A stretch of DNA of 64,000 bases from Gonium pectorale. Lineage: Eukaryota; Chlorophyta; Chlorophyceae; Chlamydomonadales; Volvocaceae. The notes beneath the pieces are model-generated. The model worked only from the letters and a program-made list of their open reading frames with translations. It had not been told where the DNA came from and made no database searches. Shown one piece after another: positions 1 to 12,900 of this stretch (positions are counted from its first letter, which is position 1; each line of letters opens with the position of its first letter). The position numbers were made by a program, and so were the translations under genes. Where the stretch lies: NCBI GenBank assembly GCA_001584585.1, contig LSYV01000038.1:429169-493168 (forward strand), in the 5' to 3' direction.

Positions 1-154
1 ATCCGACGGCGCTACGGCTTTCTGTACACTCGTTATAAGTGAGTGTCGGTACGGCGCATGTCACGTACGTGCGGACACGTTTTCATCCCCCTGATTGCTA
101 GTACTTGAACACTGTTCGGGCTGTAAGTGCAGTCCAGTGATAGACGACTGATCG
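1..154 (+). repeat. Exact-looking copy of 1293-1446 next to an assembly gap
   Basis: Bases 1-154 match bases 1293-1446: the last 38 bases of a coding exon, its GTGAGT donor and the start of the following intron. The copy stops exactly at the N run. This is either a very recent partial duplication or, more likely, an unmerged contig end. It should not be counted as a separate gene. Confidence 0.85.
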
Positions 155-174
155 NNNNNNNNNNNNNNNNNNNN
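155..174. other. Assembly gap (20 N)
   Basis: A run of exactly 20 N, the usual placeholder for a gap of unknown size. Upstream exons of gene 1 may lie in it or to the left of the window. Confidence 0.98.
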
Positions 175-1115
175 CTGGGATGGTGTGTCTGCTGGGCACC
201 CCTTCCTGCGGGTCGTGGCGGGACGCCTGCACTGCGCGGAGTGACGCATTGGTCTCTCTCGTTTTTACCTTGGTTTCCTTGTTTGCCACCTCGCGTGATA
301 CCTGTGTGTGGGCCTGTCGACCGGTATGTGCTTTTTGCCGCTCGTGGTCGGGACTGGCTCCGGGATGGCGCGGGTTAGTGTCTCCACAGACATGGTTGGA
401 CTTGTTGGGTGGCGGGCCTCTATTGTGCACGGCCCGTGTGTGGGTTTCTTCCCAACCAGCCTGGTTATCTTCCATTTTGGGGATTCGTCAGGCCGCACGT
501 TTCCCCTTCCTCCGGAGGCCACGAAATTCGTTTGGCTGGGGACGAATTCGCCCTCACGGGACCGTGCCGTTTTCGTAAACGTTTCGAGGGGTGCTGCCAG
601 TGGTGCAAAACGAAAACCGAATCATTACACACAAAAGCACCTGATACTTCACCGCCCATCAGGTTCACCACGAAACCGATGTAAATGAATCGGAACTGAG
701 CACCTGGGCACACATCCAAGTAGGGGCCTTGTGAGATGTTGCCGCGGCCGTCCATGATTGGCGGCAGATGGGATCAGACCCGTACGTTTTGGGCTGTTTG
801 CGGACCCTGGAATTCGTGTGGCTGACGACGATACGTGGCCTATCAGAATCTCATTTTTCTCAAGTCCGGGTCAAGTTCGCCCTCTCATTTTTCGTAAATC
901 ATGTCCACAACGAGGGGTGTTTTTGGAAAAAACGTTTAAGATAACCAGGCTGCGCGCTATGCTGCCTTTTGTTTCAGGCGTCGTTGGCCGCTATGCTTGC
1001 AATGCACCAGCAGTGCACAGAGCTTATACAAGTTGGTTCGTGTATTCGTGTTCGCGCTACGCCTGTGTCTGTCCTATGTAACTGCCCACTGTAGCAATTC
1101 ACTGTCATGCCCTAG
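175..1115. other. Non-coding stretch upstream of the gene 1 exons
   Basis: I see no exon of the family and no convincing ORF here. It ends in a CCTAG acceptor at 1111-1115 and is probably intron plus gap-adjacent sequence of gene 1. Confidence 0.5.
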
Positions 1116-2496
1116 GCCGCCTGGCGCTACGGCTACTGGATCCGAGACATGGCCCAGGAGTGCTACTCGGGCGTCCACCTCAGTCTGTACGTCCCCATCG
1201 GCATTGCCGCCGTCATCCTCGTTTGCTTGGCGCCCCCGGCTGGCTCATTCGCCCTGCTGTGGTTCCACCGTGGCAAGCTAACTCGCACTGACATCCGACG
1301 GCGCTACGGCTTTCTGTACACTCGTTATAAGTGAGTGTCGGTACGGCGCATGTCACGTACGTGCGGACACGTTTTCATCCCCCTGATTGCTAGTACTTGA
1401 ACACTGTTCGGGCTGTAAGTGCAGTCCAGTGATAGACGACTGATCGGATGCGAGTGTTGTACCTGGAAGCTTCTGGCCAAGCCGCCAACTCCCTGTGTCC
1501 CAAACAGGGAGAAGTACTTTTGGTGGGAGAGTGTGCTGATGCTGGAAGAGCTGGTCCTTGTTGCAGTCGAGGTGTTTGGCCGCTCCTTGCCTGAGGTCAG
1601 CCACCAGATCCTGCTCATGCTCGCCGCCTTCATTGCCATCTCGGTCGTCAACATGACCTGCGCGCCGGTTCGTAACCACGCCATCATCCTGCTTGAGTTC
1701 CTGTCGCTGGGCGTCCTCAGCCTCACCGTCACGCTCAGCCTGTACTTCGTCGTCAGCGATAACCTGCCTGTGGGGCCGGCGGTGAGCAGCGCGGCGGGGT
1801 ACATACGGCAGCGGCCAATAGGGAGGTGCTCTGAGCCAAGACCATGCTCCCGTTGATTCGTTCTGTACGCGCGCCCGACCCATGGGTCGTTTTTCCTGCT
1901 CCCCCTCCACAGTTGCACATCTTCGTAATAATTAAAAAAGCGGATGTACCTAGAGTGCCCGCCCATCACAACCATACATGGATACTGCTGCCCTCATCTC
2001 TACCCCGATCTGGACCAACGGTAAACCTGCCTTACGCTGCATGCAGATGGCCGTGGGCCTGATAATCTTGATCATGAACACAGCCTTGCTGCTCGGCTTC
2101 ATTGGGCTGCTTCTGAGGCACAGCTGGGACAAGATGTACAGCCGGGCTATAGGGCTGTTTAACTGCGTTGTCAACACAGCCAGGTTGGGCGACAGAGGAC
2201 AGCAGTCCAAGGATTCCCCTGGTGATTCGTCGTCGTTGCAGCCATCGTCTTCATGGGTGCGGCACCGCTCCTGGGGCGGCAGCAGCAGTGGCGGGGGCTC
2301 GTCCCGTCAGGACTCCAACCGGCGGCAGACCTCCAGGCAGCGGAGTGGGAAGGCAGGGCTGGAGCAAGTGGCAGAAGAAGAGAAGCCCGAGCCGGTGCAG
2401 GCGCAGGTGCAGGGCGCTCCCGTGCTTGACCACGACCTCGGTGTGGAGGGGGCGTTTGTCATCGTCACCCGCACGCCTGCCGCACCCCGCACCTGA
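1116..2496 (+). CDS. Gene 1: C-terminal membrane part of a Pmp-like beta-helix surface protein (partial)
   Basis: Three consecutive exons are visible: 1116-1330 (phase 0 in, 2 out), 1508-1781 (2 in, 0 out) and 2047-2496 (ends in TGA). Lengths and phases match the equivalent exons of genes 2 and 3 (215 and 274 bases). They encode about four hydrophobic segments (around LSLYVPIGIAAVILVC, ILLMLAAFIAISVV, LGVLSLTVTLSLYFVV and AVGLIILIMNTALLLGF) with the family motif FWWESVLMLEEL. After the last segment there is a cytoplasmic-type tail of about 100 residues, rich in Ser, Arg, Gln and Gly, closely similar to the tail of gene 4. The ectodomain is outside the window or in the gap. The family's function is unknown to me. 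Sequence is closer to gene 3 than to neighbouring gene 2. Confidence 0.8.
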
Positions 2497-2704
2497 GCTG
2501 TGCCCTGAAAGGGACGGCGGCTGGTGGGCACAAGCCTGTTGGCCCCGCCGCCTTCCCATGTCCAGGTTGAGTTACTGTTTGGCGCAGATAGTCGAGAGAT
2601 GCAGGCAGTGCGCGGCAGAGACACAAGTCACGGTGCTGTGAATGGTTGCCCTGAAACTGCGTTGTGCCGCACAATTTCATGCTTGGGGTGGCCAATTTCA
2701 TGAT

Positions 2705-2709
2705 TGTAA
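2705..2709 (+). promoter_or_regulatory. Candidate polyadenylation signal TGTAA of gene 1
   Basis: TGTAA lies about 210 bases after the gene 1 stop codon. TGTAA is the known volvocine polyadenylation signal. The spacing is plausible but not proven. Confidence 0.45.
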
Positions 2710-3866
2710 ATGGGCAGCATACATACAACGCAGATGCTGACAGCAGTCACTGTGCGTGTGTGTCCTATTTAGTTGGGGCTGAAAGGGGCGCAATCCGTTA
2801 AGGCGGGTTGACAATAAGGCTTGTACAGTGTGCAGGGTCGACCTTTTGTGAGTGCGCCGCCTTCATAAGTGCGTGCAGGGTTGCCTTACTTCGAGCGTGT
2901 GCGTGCCTTCCTGATAGGCAAGTTTTTGCGGGGCTGATATGGTAGATATGTTTATTTTGTCAAGGCTTTGCGCGCGTTACCTTTGTAGTAGCGCAACAAC
3001 CACCATCCACGCACCACACCGTATGTGCGTATGTGCGTAGCTGCCACTAGTACTGGTTTGGTGCGGGTAACTGCCTTGTTACTTCGCTGCTATGCGGCCG
3101 CCTTAATGTAGATACGCCACGCTCCTTCTCGGGGCGGGGAGACCGGATGAGGGGAGACCTGGACCGGCCGCTGCCTAGTGTTAGGAAGTGTAGACACGTT
3201 TGCTGCTCGCAAGCAAGCGTCCTTGCAGGCTGCTGGTTGTAACAAAAATAATCTGAAAAAGCTTAAAGGGGCGCAACCCAGCCACAGACGCATGGGGAAT
3301 GGCATTTGCCCGCCATGAAGTAAGCGCATGCGCCTCACTTGGGCCCACAGCGCCCAGGCAGCGCCCGACTCTATCGCAAGTAAGGCTGACTCGCTTCATC
3401 CGCGCATCTATCCGGTGTACGTGTCGTGCGTTAGGCGGCGGCTCGTGGAAGAGAACCACGCCGCTGGCTGCCGTACGGCCTGTACGTGTGCATGTACGAC
3501 AACACACACGGCGCATTCTCCTCCACCGCTCCCACCGCTCGCTCTCACCGCAAATAGACCAAAGCCGCAACCGAGGCATTCAGGATGCGGCGAAGACTCC
3601 ATAGCCTACAGCAACAACCTCCTGAGCTCGCCCGACAATCACGCGTGACGTACGGACGGTCCTGCGACAGGACCGGCCTCACTGATCAAAGACGCAGGGA
3701 AGCCTACCTGCTGAAGTTTGCCGCCGAAGAAGAAGAAAGAGCTGAAGAGCATTTGTACACGGTAGCGGCGCGAATGGTTCCGGAGCTTTGGCCCTCTCTT
3801 CAACCTCGCTTTAAACGGCCAGCTGCAGGTGCAAATCATAACACTAACAAACTAGCAAATTAAAGT
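2710..3866. other. Intergenic region between genes 1 and 2
   Basis: This should hold the gene 1 3' end and the gene 2 promoter and 5' UTR. An open frame at 3585-3863 (+, 92 codons, Arg/Glu-rich) ends three bases before the gene 2 start codon. It resembles no family I know and may be chance or an upstream ORF. No other feature is visible. Confidence 0.4.
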
Positions 3867-3948
3867 ATGCACCCACTAAAGCGACCAGCTCTGGTACTAT
3901 TGTTGCTTGTTGCTTCGGTGACAACATTGAATTGCATATCATTCAACG
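3867..3948 (+). CDS. Gene 2 exon 1: signal peptide
   Basis: The ATG opens MHPLKRPALVLLLLVASVTT, a basic start followed by a Leu/Val core and a small-residue end, typical of a secretory signal peptide. The exon ends in phase 1 before GTCGGT; a second possible donor (GTATGG) lies four bases on in phase 2. Phase 1 fits the next exons. This start was chosen because it is the only signal peptide-like frame upstream of the beta-helix exons. Confidence 0.6.
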
Positions 3949-6900
3949 GTCGGTATGGGGTGTTCTGGACTTGATGCGCTATCAGTAGAAGTGTGTGGTC
4001 ACCGCTCCTCACGCGCTCATTCTTACTCGCAGCTCGTGATGCTCACAACAAATTCAATTATGTGGAAAAGCTTATCGCTCGTGCTAGTGCCGGTCGTCCT
4101 GACTTGGCGGGTACGTGCTGATCTTCCTCCGCTCCACCGCCCCCCTGGCTCTCCCAACTTCTTTTGTCCCTCCTCCCCCTCCCCCGCCACCCCTCTGCTC
4201 TGAATTCTCGAGCAATAGTCTCCTCTCCTGACTCCAGGAGGTGAATCTTCCGGCCTCTAGCATGCACCCAGCGTAACGCTCACTACAAGGATATACTGCT
4301 GCATGCCTCCTGACCAGCCCCTTGCTCTCGCCCCTTGCTTTATTTTCTGCCAGGCTGGTCCCATACTTACTCTTGCTCTTCAGCATCTCACATCATCATG
4401 AGTCGCCCCCCCCCCGCAGCATGATGATTCCCTTATTACATGGAATTACCCCCCTAGGATGGTGCGGATCCACCGCCAGTCCACCCCAGCCCCAGCCGCA
4501 CACAGCAGCCCAGACATTTGCCTGCACCCTTCAATTGCACGAGCCTGTATTAAAAAACGATCATGGGCTGCATCGATCGTACGCATTGCCACGCGCGCCA
4601 ATCGATTCATTGGTGTCCCTTGCGTGCAGAACGCTTGAAGCTGCGGCTCAGGACGATCGGCAGCAGAGCCCAGACTAAGCCGCGCATCCGCCGCAACGAA
4701 AGGGAAGCCATAAGCAGGCGCAGCGCTGCTGATGCTGATGGTCAGGGTGAGAGTCCAACTAACGTAATGATGCACGCACGTCAGCTGGCATACATTCTTC
4801 CATCCCCTCATGTATGCAGGTAATGTAGCTAGCTGCCATGCGCTGTCTACACCTCAAGTACCGTACCATAACAGACCCTGTGTGCATACCGGTTACCTGC
4901 ATGTGTGTCAGGCTTCCACTCACGTCTGATTCGTACTTGACATCCAGTCACCGCCTGCCGACGTGCTTGATAAGCGCCCTAGGCCCATTCGATTCAACCG
5001 CCCAGCCTCGTCCCTCCATCCCTTCCCCCTTGTCTTGCCTCCAGGACCCCCGGAAATTGGGACGACACCGCCGCCACCGCCACCACCGCCACCACCACCG
5101 CCACCGTCGTCAACAGGTGAATCCCCACGGCCCTTTGGCCGTCACGCGCGCTAACGTACCGTTTTTTAGCTACCCCAGCCTTGTTAACTATCTACAACAA
5201 GGACACTTTTGCGCAGGGACGACCGAAATGGTTGTGCGGTATGCTTGTACTAGTGGTGATAGATGGTGCCGGACAGGGATAGAGCTGCGTGGTGCCACTT
5301 GCTTGCCGCCTGCAGTGAATCTTGAATCTACAGATGACCTGTCCGCATTGCTTGCAGACTGTATGTACGGTAATGTATGGGTGCACCGTCAAGCACGTAC
5401 GTACAGCGGTCCGCAGCTGCCGTTTGACATGCATGTTTGCAAAAGCCAGGTTTTATTCCGCGCCGATCGATGTCACCCACTTGGCAGCCACAACCATGCC
5501 TCTCCGTCCCCTTCCTCCCTTGCCGCCTTCAAATTGCCTTGCATCCAGGACTCCCGCCAGATGACGTTGCGCTACCGCTGCCGCCGCCACCACCGCCACC
5601 CTCGTCAGCAGCAGGTGAAGCCTCGCCCGGCCCCGTTCCTCCCTGCCGCGTTATATGCCGCCTTCTACCTGACCCTTCTTAGCTGTCTCCATACATTCAG
5701 TTAGGCCGCTGCCGTACCTAGCCGGGCCTATGTCTTTCGATGGTGCTGCTGATGGTGCGGAATAGGGGCACATATGCATAGATGGTGCGTGCAAGCCAGT
5801 TGCTTGCCGCCTGTTATTGTACCTGTAACCCACAGATGGCCTTACTTGGTGCAGGCTGCAATAACAGCAGAAGTATGGGCATCTTCACCTACGGCGGCCC
5901 GCAGCTGCCGTATCTGCACAGCCCCCGACCAACGCCTGCCATTGAGTGCAAGTACCAGTTACTGGGCGGGCTTCAAGACGGTTTAGACGGTGCAGCTGTG
6001 AAGGCGCGCCTCCACTGCACCAATCGTGGCATCAGTGCAGCCACTACTCCAGTGCCGGCGGGCAGCAGTGTCACCATAAGTCTTGCCGTTGGGCCCCAGC
6101 TGAATCGCAGCCTAGTGTACAGCGGCGATGGCGTATCCTACAACATTTCAGGTGTAAGCGACGGCACCGACGACAGGGGGCGCAGCACTGACGACGACAG
6201 CGTCCGACAGAAGCATTGGGGCTTGTCCTTCATCGGCGTTAACCTGACTCTGGTGGACTCCACCATCCAAGATGTTCTGCTCAGTGCGACGGGGCCCATC
6301 CTGGCGTGCTGGTGGGGGCCCTGGGCCGGGCGGGTGGGACGGTACACCCAAACCGACAACAAAAGCTGTGCTCACGCCGACAGGGGCCGATCGATCTTTC
6401 TGTTACAACATATGTATGCCCACCTAGCTATACTGAGGCGCACAACCGATGCTACTGCTGCTGCAATTCTGATCCTCATGCATAGCGTGCTGTGCACCTG
6501 TGCTTGCTGTGCGTGTGCAGGGGCTGTCCGGAGCTTACTTTCCGAAACGTAACAGTGGGGCGCCTGGCGGCCCCCAACAACCATGGCGATGAAACTATTA
6601 TCTTCGGCGCAGCTGCGGCTACCGGCGTGCACACTGCCAGCATGGAGGGCTTCAGCTGCTCCGAAGTAGCGGGGGCAAGCCACTGGGCCTGCCTGCAAGT
6701 CGACTTCCAGGTGTGTGGGGGCGTCGGTGCGGGGCGTGCTCCCGATAGATGCCATTCCTTAGCTGTGCAGTATGGGTGTTGGATGCGCAACCTGGCACTC
6801 TCATCAACCCCCAACTTTGTTCCCTTTTGCAGAAGAACGCAGCGTCTATCTCATTCAACCGCTCGGTATTTGAGAACAACAGCGTCAGCTCCTACATGGG

Positions 6901-9900
6901 TGCTGGAGCCCTCGTCCTTACGTCTGCGCAAGGTTCGCAAGAGGCCCATGATGGTGCCAGCGCGGCCTTCGCAATCCGCATATCGAACAGCCGCCTGGCT
7001 GGGAACACGGGCGGCTCAGGGTCGGCGCTCTACAGCTCCGTCCCATTGAGGGTGGGTGCCGGGGGTGTGTGTCAGGTTGGGGCTGCCACGCAAGTAAGCG
7101 CACGACAGCATTCAATGCGTCAGCAGGCCGCCTTGCTTGAAAGCGCACATGTATGTTTGTGCCACACATGTGATGAAACGGTGCGGCGCTCCAAGGACAT
7201 TAAATGCATTCCTGCCATTTTAATTACCTCCTTCTTCATGGCTTATCTTGCAGGAGATGGACCTTATCCAGAGTCACATCAGCGATCATCGCAGTACGTT
7301 CCTCGGGTACGTTCATTACTTTTCGCAATTGCACGTGGCGTGCCTAATGACCCGTATGTACATGGCTTGCTTTCCACAGGACATCTGGTGGCGGTGCTGT
7401 GCACATTGTTCAACCCACTCCGCATGCGACAGCCGCCATTCGGCTGCATGGAACTAAGCTGGAGCGCAACATGATTGAGTGCGGGTCCGGTAGGTATTCA
7501 GCCATCATGTGCGGTGTGCTAGTGCGGAGTGCTGTATGCATGGTACGGCTAGTGGGGCCTGGTAGGGCTAGTGGGGCGCTCTGCATTGGCTTTACTGAGC
7601 TAGCTCGGCTCGTAGTCAGTCCACTGCAAAAACTGGATAATGCTCACACGCGTGTGAAGGGGCGGCGGACCTTGCCGCGTACCCGCTACCTCCCCTAGAA
7701 AGCTCCGCAATGAAAATGGCCGCACACTGCCTTAGAACAGCCTCCACATCCAAAGCCTAGAAACGTTGCGTCGTAATCAGCTCTCTGCTGCCTTTGGCGT
7801 TTCTACCCGCACATACCTCAGCTGTGTGCCATTTCTTCCCGCCAATTTTCACGGTGCTGCAGGGGGTGCTATCTACCTCATGGGCAGTATCACGACACTT
7901 GCTGTTAGCGGTGGCAGCTTGATAACTGAAAACCGCGCACGTTTCGGTAAGGCTGATGCACCCCCTACCTAAAGCTGAACGATTAGCACCGCACGATGTA
8001 TGCCACACATTCCCACAGCGGTGTGTTTGCATTCATCATTCCTTTGCTCACATCAACGGTATCCCTCATGCATGTACGGGGCAGTCCGGCGTGCTTGCTT
8101 TGGGCACGTCCGGTGATAGCCTCCCTACCTGTCACATACGGCGGTAGCCTCGCTCCCCGCCCTTCATTCATTTCATCATGCAGGCGGCGCGATTGGCATT
8201 GACGGGTCGGTCAGAGACCTCACGGTTGACGGCAACAGTACGATATCTGGAAACGGCGCCGATGGTGACGGTAGCGGTGAGACGTACGTTTGGCGCCGTG
8301 TGATGCATGTCCTGCTTCATTCCTTGGTCAACTAAACATGCATGCGGGTTTCGGTGCCCGGGGCCTTGCATGTTGCGTGCGGTGGCCATTCAGGCGCTGA
8401 AAGAAAGCTGCCGCCTAGCCGGCGTCTCATCCGCAGGTGCATCCACCAGCAGCTTGTTTTGCGCAGCGCACACACTGTGTAGGCTACCGCGCAGCAGTGT
8501 GCGCAGCAATCCGCCCCTACCTGCCTATCGACCCCGCCCGCGTAGTGCCTCGATAATCCACTCCCAATAGCTGCGGGCGGAGTCGATATGGACGGATTTA
8601 GTATATAGAGGCATGCGCTTGTGTGATGCTTGGGCACGTATGCAGGTGGTGCCATCTACGTCTCCGACGCGGTTGGCCGGATTGCAGTCCAGGGCGGAAG
8701 CGCCATCACAGACAACACCTCAGACTTTGATGGTACGTGTATTCGTGTGGATGGGTATTTTCTCCCGGTCAGCGTGTCGATCGCCCACTCCTGCATTCTG
8801 AGCGGCTGCGTGGATCTAGTGGATCGATCGATCGCCCTGTATGCCGTCCCCGCCTCCACATACAGCAATCAATGCACGGCGCAATGGTGCGCAGGGTGCA
8901 AGTGTGGCCATCAGCTCTGCCCAGCCAGTGTATGCCAGGGGCCTTCTAGCTACCGACTCGGCCGTCCCTCCTTTTGCACCTTATTATACGTGGACCCCTT
9001 GTACGTTGACGTCCATGAACCCAGCTAGTGCGCTTGTGGCCCAGGATAACGCATTCTAAACCCTTAGAGTGCGGTATCCGTCCATCCATCCAGCCAGCCA
9101 CTGATTGCTGTAGCCTCCTCGTTCCCTCCTGCAGGTGGCGCCGTCTACGTCAAGAAGAACGTCACGAGTATCACGGTGGACGGTAACAGCACAATATCTG
9201 GCAACCATGCTTTCGCTGGTGGTGAGACGTTTTAGCAGCTGATTGCGTGTCTCAACTCCTAGCTGTAGGCTGTCTGGCTTGCTGTCTGCCTACTGGCAAT
9301 GCGGGGGGAGTGTTTCTGGCGGGCGGGACGATGGCCTGTCACCTTGGACGTGGAGGCCGCGGCCATCTGGGCGCTGGATGCTGCCATCCAAACGCCGTAT
9401 CCGTATGTTTACTTGTCCACAAGCTTCGTCGTGCCAGCCCTTCCAAGCAAAGCTTGACTTGGTTTGCAATCAATTTTGGAAGTGCCATCTTAAGCACCAT
9501 GCCACTTTGCTGAGTGGTTTTTGGATGTATGTTGCCATCGCCATGCACAGCGCCATGATGCGCATGATGCCATGATGTGCATATTGCTGCCGACGCTGGC
9601 GGTCAATGATGTGCAGAATGCAAGTGGGGCCATTGGCTGTATCTAATCTATATCCAGCAGTGACGTACGGTTCGGTGTAATCTTCTGCTCAACCCATGCA
9701 CATAGACATGTATGCGCAAACCCTCCCCTTGTACGGGAAGGCCATGAATCATCAAGCATGTGAGTATTACACAGTGTGCAACACTATGCTCGTGGCCTGG
9801 CGTAGAGTCCATTAACATCCCTACTGTTTATGGCCTTAGCCTCCCGCTCATTCCATTATACAGGCGGCGCCATCTGCGTTTACGGTTCGGTCCGAAACCT

Positions 9901-12900
9901 CACGATTGACGGCAACAGCTTAATATCTGGCAATCATGCCGATGGCGGTGTTGGTAAGATGTTCACCATACCTGTCCTTTGTCAGACGGCGGGCGCAGAG
10001 GCTGGCTGCTTCGGGCGTTACTTGGCGGGCCTCTGTCATCCAGGCGCTGGGAGCTGCCACCCAGACGGCGGCTGTGCATGTCCATATGATGCTGCCACCC
10101 AGATGCGGCTGTGCATGTCCGTATATATTCATGTCCAGTCACCAACCTCCTAGAAGGAGCAAGCGCCCTGCGTTCACTTGGGCCAACGTACGATGTGCGC
10201 AGGCGGCGCCGTCTACGTCTTCAAGGAGGTTGAATGGATTGCAATCAAGGGCGGAAGCGCCATTTCAAACAACGCCGCATATCATGTTGGTGCGTGTTTG
10301 GGGATGGATGGTGTATGTATGTGCCGTTTAGCGCGTCATCCACTTCTGAATGCTGAGCGGCTGCGTGGACCCCCCTGCCTGCCTGCCTGCCGTCCTCACA
10401 TGCCTCACCTCCACAGCAATCACTGCGTGGCGCAAGGAAGGACCCGCGCATTGCATGCAAGTATGAGCATCGTCTTGAACGTAATGGCTGGCAGCCATTA
10501 CGAAGGGCTGCCTACGGTTCACCGTACTATTCTGCCTTTTCTGCGCGCAATAACATGCGCACGTCTTTCCCTGGTATGGATTGGGCGGCCATGAATCATC
10601 AAGCCGGTGTGAATGTGGCCCGGATAGCCCGGCTTCGGGTAGAACCGTAACCTCCCTGCCGCTCGCTGTACCCTCCCTGCAGCCGGCGCCATCTACGCTC
10701 TCAGCATTACCACAGGCCTCATGGTTGACGGCAACAGCACGATATCTGGCAATCGCGCCAATAGTGGTAGCGGTGAGATATATGTTATAACCGCGGTGGG
10801 CCGCGCATCAAACTTCCTCTAGCACCCTGCAACAGCCGAGGCCGCGCCCTTCCATCTTTCATGGCTGGGTGCAGGGGTTCGCTGTTGCCTGCTGGTCGCT
10901 ACGCACCCATTGAAGGCTAGGAAGGCTAGGAAGAGGCGGGGCCGGCAGAGCTAATATGAAGGCCGCCTCCAACGCATGGCGGCCGACGGAAGGCAAGCTC
11001 CTGGCCCCCCAAATCCAAGTGAAAGCTGTGCCAAACCCGAAGATGGAGGGGATAAGAGTCCACAGGGATTAGGGAGGCTAGGAGTAAAGCTAATCGAAGC
11101 TGCAAAAGAGTGGATCACCTTGTCAGTGTAGGCCGTAGTATGATATGAATGGTTAATGAGAGTGCCTAAGGAGTACAACAAACAAAGACTGAGGAACGAG
11201 TGCAACTCTATTTGTAGATAGTGCGTGTGGCCGATAACATTAACCTCAAGCACGGGAATGGTCACCCGGTAACGCAGCCCGTCGTGTGAGGATACACACG
11301 ATGCGCGTGTACCGGTGTGTTCATAGAGTTACAGATTGCAGCTAAAGGTCACCTATCAAGCGACAGAGCCGGTGGACCGCGATTGCACTAGACAAGTAGT
11401 ACTGCTAGCCACTACTGTCGGAAATGGGCTTTAAATTAAGGTCAAGTTCCTGACTTAACGATCGAGCGCTTTGTCTATCTGTATGCAAGCGCTCATCAAT
11501 GCGAAGTGATGCACCCAGCAGGCCGTCCATTAGCCGCATACATACCTCATGACTGGAGGTACGTGAGTGAGATGCATCTGGCGGGCGATAGATAGATTGG
11601 GGCATGCATGCCCATTTCAACTGCAGAATCTAGCATACAACCACAGGTGGAGAATTTTAAGCTCATGGCTTACAACGCCGCTATATTCTTTTAATGAGCC
11701 GCCGGTGATGAGCGGACGCCTGCCTTACGAGCCGCGAGCAGTCCAGCATCACCTTGACGGTGCGCTATGAAACACCCACCTTACACGTCTATTAGATAGT
11801 GGAACTATGTTGCACTGAACTGTCATTTGGGACCAACCACAACCACAGACCAGCCGATACCCAACCGCAAACCTTGGTAAGTTGCGTCTTAGTAAACATT
11901 ATAACTATATACTCTCTTCCTTGCAGCCTTTTGCCCCGTTGTGAAAGTCCCCCGGCTTCCCCAAGTGCCCCAGGTGGCGTTTTGCGAGTGGTTGATGCAT
12001 CTCACATCGTGGTGTCAAACTCCATCATCCAAAACAACAGCGCCGGTGTCGATGGTAGGTGCACAATGTATCTATCTAAAATTGGTAGATTTTTGCAGAT
12101 GGCTGGATGGTCGGGTAACTTAGCATAGTGGGTGTGAGAGTATACAAGCGTATGCATGTCTTTGTGGAAACCGCTAGCTTACCACCACACGCACAATACA
12201 ATTAGCTGTAAGGCTTACTTCTACTGGTTCTTAGTGTGGTTGGGCAGCTGCCCTCGGGCGATGAGGGATTTTGCGACGACAAAGCCCCGGCCTCAGATAT
12301 CGGTTTCAGGATTGACAGCCCATGTACGTACGTTACCAGGGCCCGCAGCCGTAGTATGCGTCATCAGTTACCATGTATAGAACGGCGGCAGGGCCTGGAG
12401 TGCACGGGAAAACTCAAACCTCTGCACCAGATGTTTCCGACACGCTCTTATCTAGCCCCTAACTCTTTACAGGAGGAGCAATATCGTCATCGTCCATTGA
12501 TCTTCTCGAGATTCGCGATGGAAGCCTGGTTCAGGGCAACCATGCCGGCACCGATGGCGGCTTCATTTCCTCCAACATCATTACTAACATCGACATCTTT
12601 GCAAGTACCATAACAGACAACTGGGCAGGAGGCTCTGGAGGCGTCATTAATGCCGCCAAACTTCCATACAGCACCATGTTTATCTCACAGACAGTCATTC
12701 AACATAATACCGCAAAGAGGGGCAGCGGGGGTGCCTTTCATGCCCGTGCAATCCGAGAGGTGCGAGATGTCGGTTATAATTAGTTGTCGTATATATTGAA
12801 TCTTATGCTAACTCAGTTGCAGCATGTGCACACAGGAGCTTGGACTTTTGGCCGCATCTGGGTTGAGCCTGACATGGATCATGACCGATGGCACGTTGTT

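Noticed and set aside
3181..3863. Several overlapping frames upstream of gene 2
   Set aside because: No conserved motif. The position suits promoter or 5' UTR. The 3585-3863 frame is mentioned only as a possibility.
5358..5450. Extra exon between the two Pro exons
   Set aside because: It is homologous to the start of exon 5855, but its only possible donor is weak and gives the wrong phase. Treated as a relic.
4838..5704. A 288-codon open frame on the + strand
   Set aside because: It reads through the Pro exons and their introns in one frame of low-complexity His/Arg/Pro sequence. The alternative frame gives phase-matched Pro exons with splice sites, so the long frame is a GC and repeat artefact.
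7863..10772. Regularly spaced short repeats that could suggest a CRISPR-like array
   Set aside because: The repeated blocks are coding exons with splice sites and split Gly codons, and spacing varies from 260 to 640 bases.
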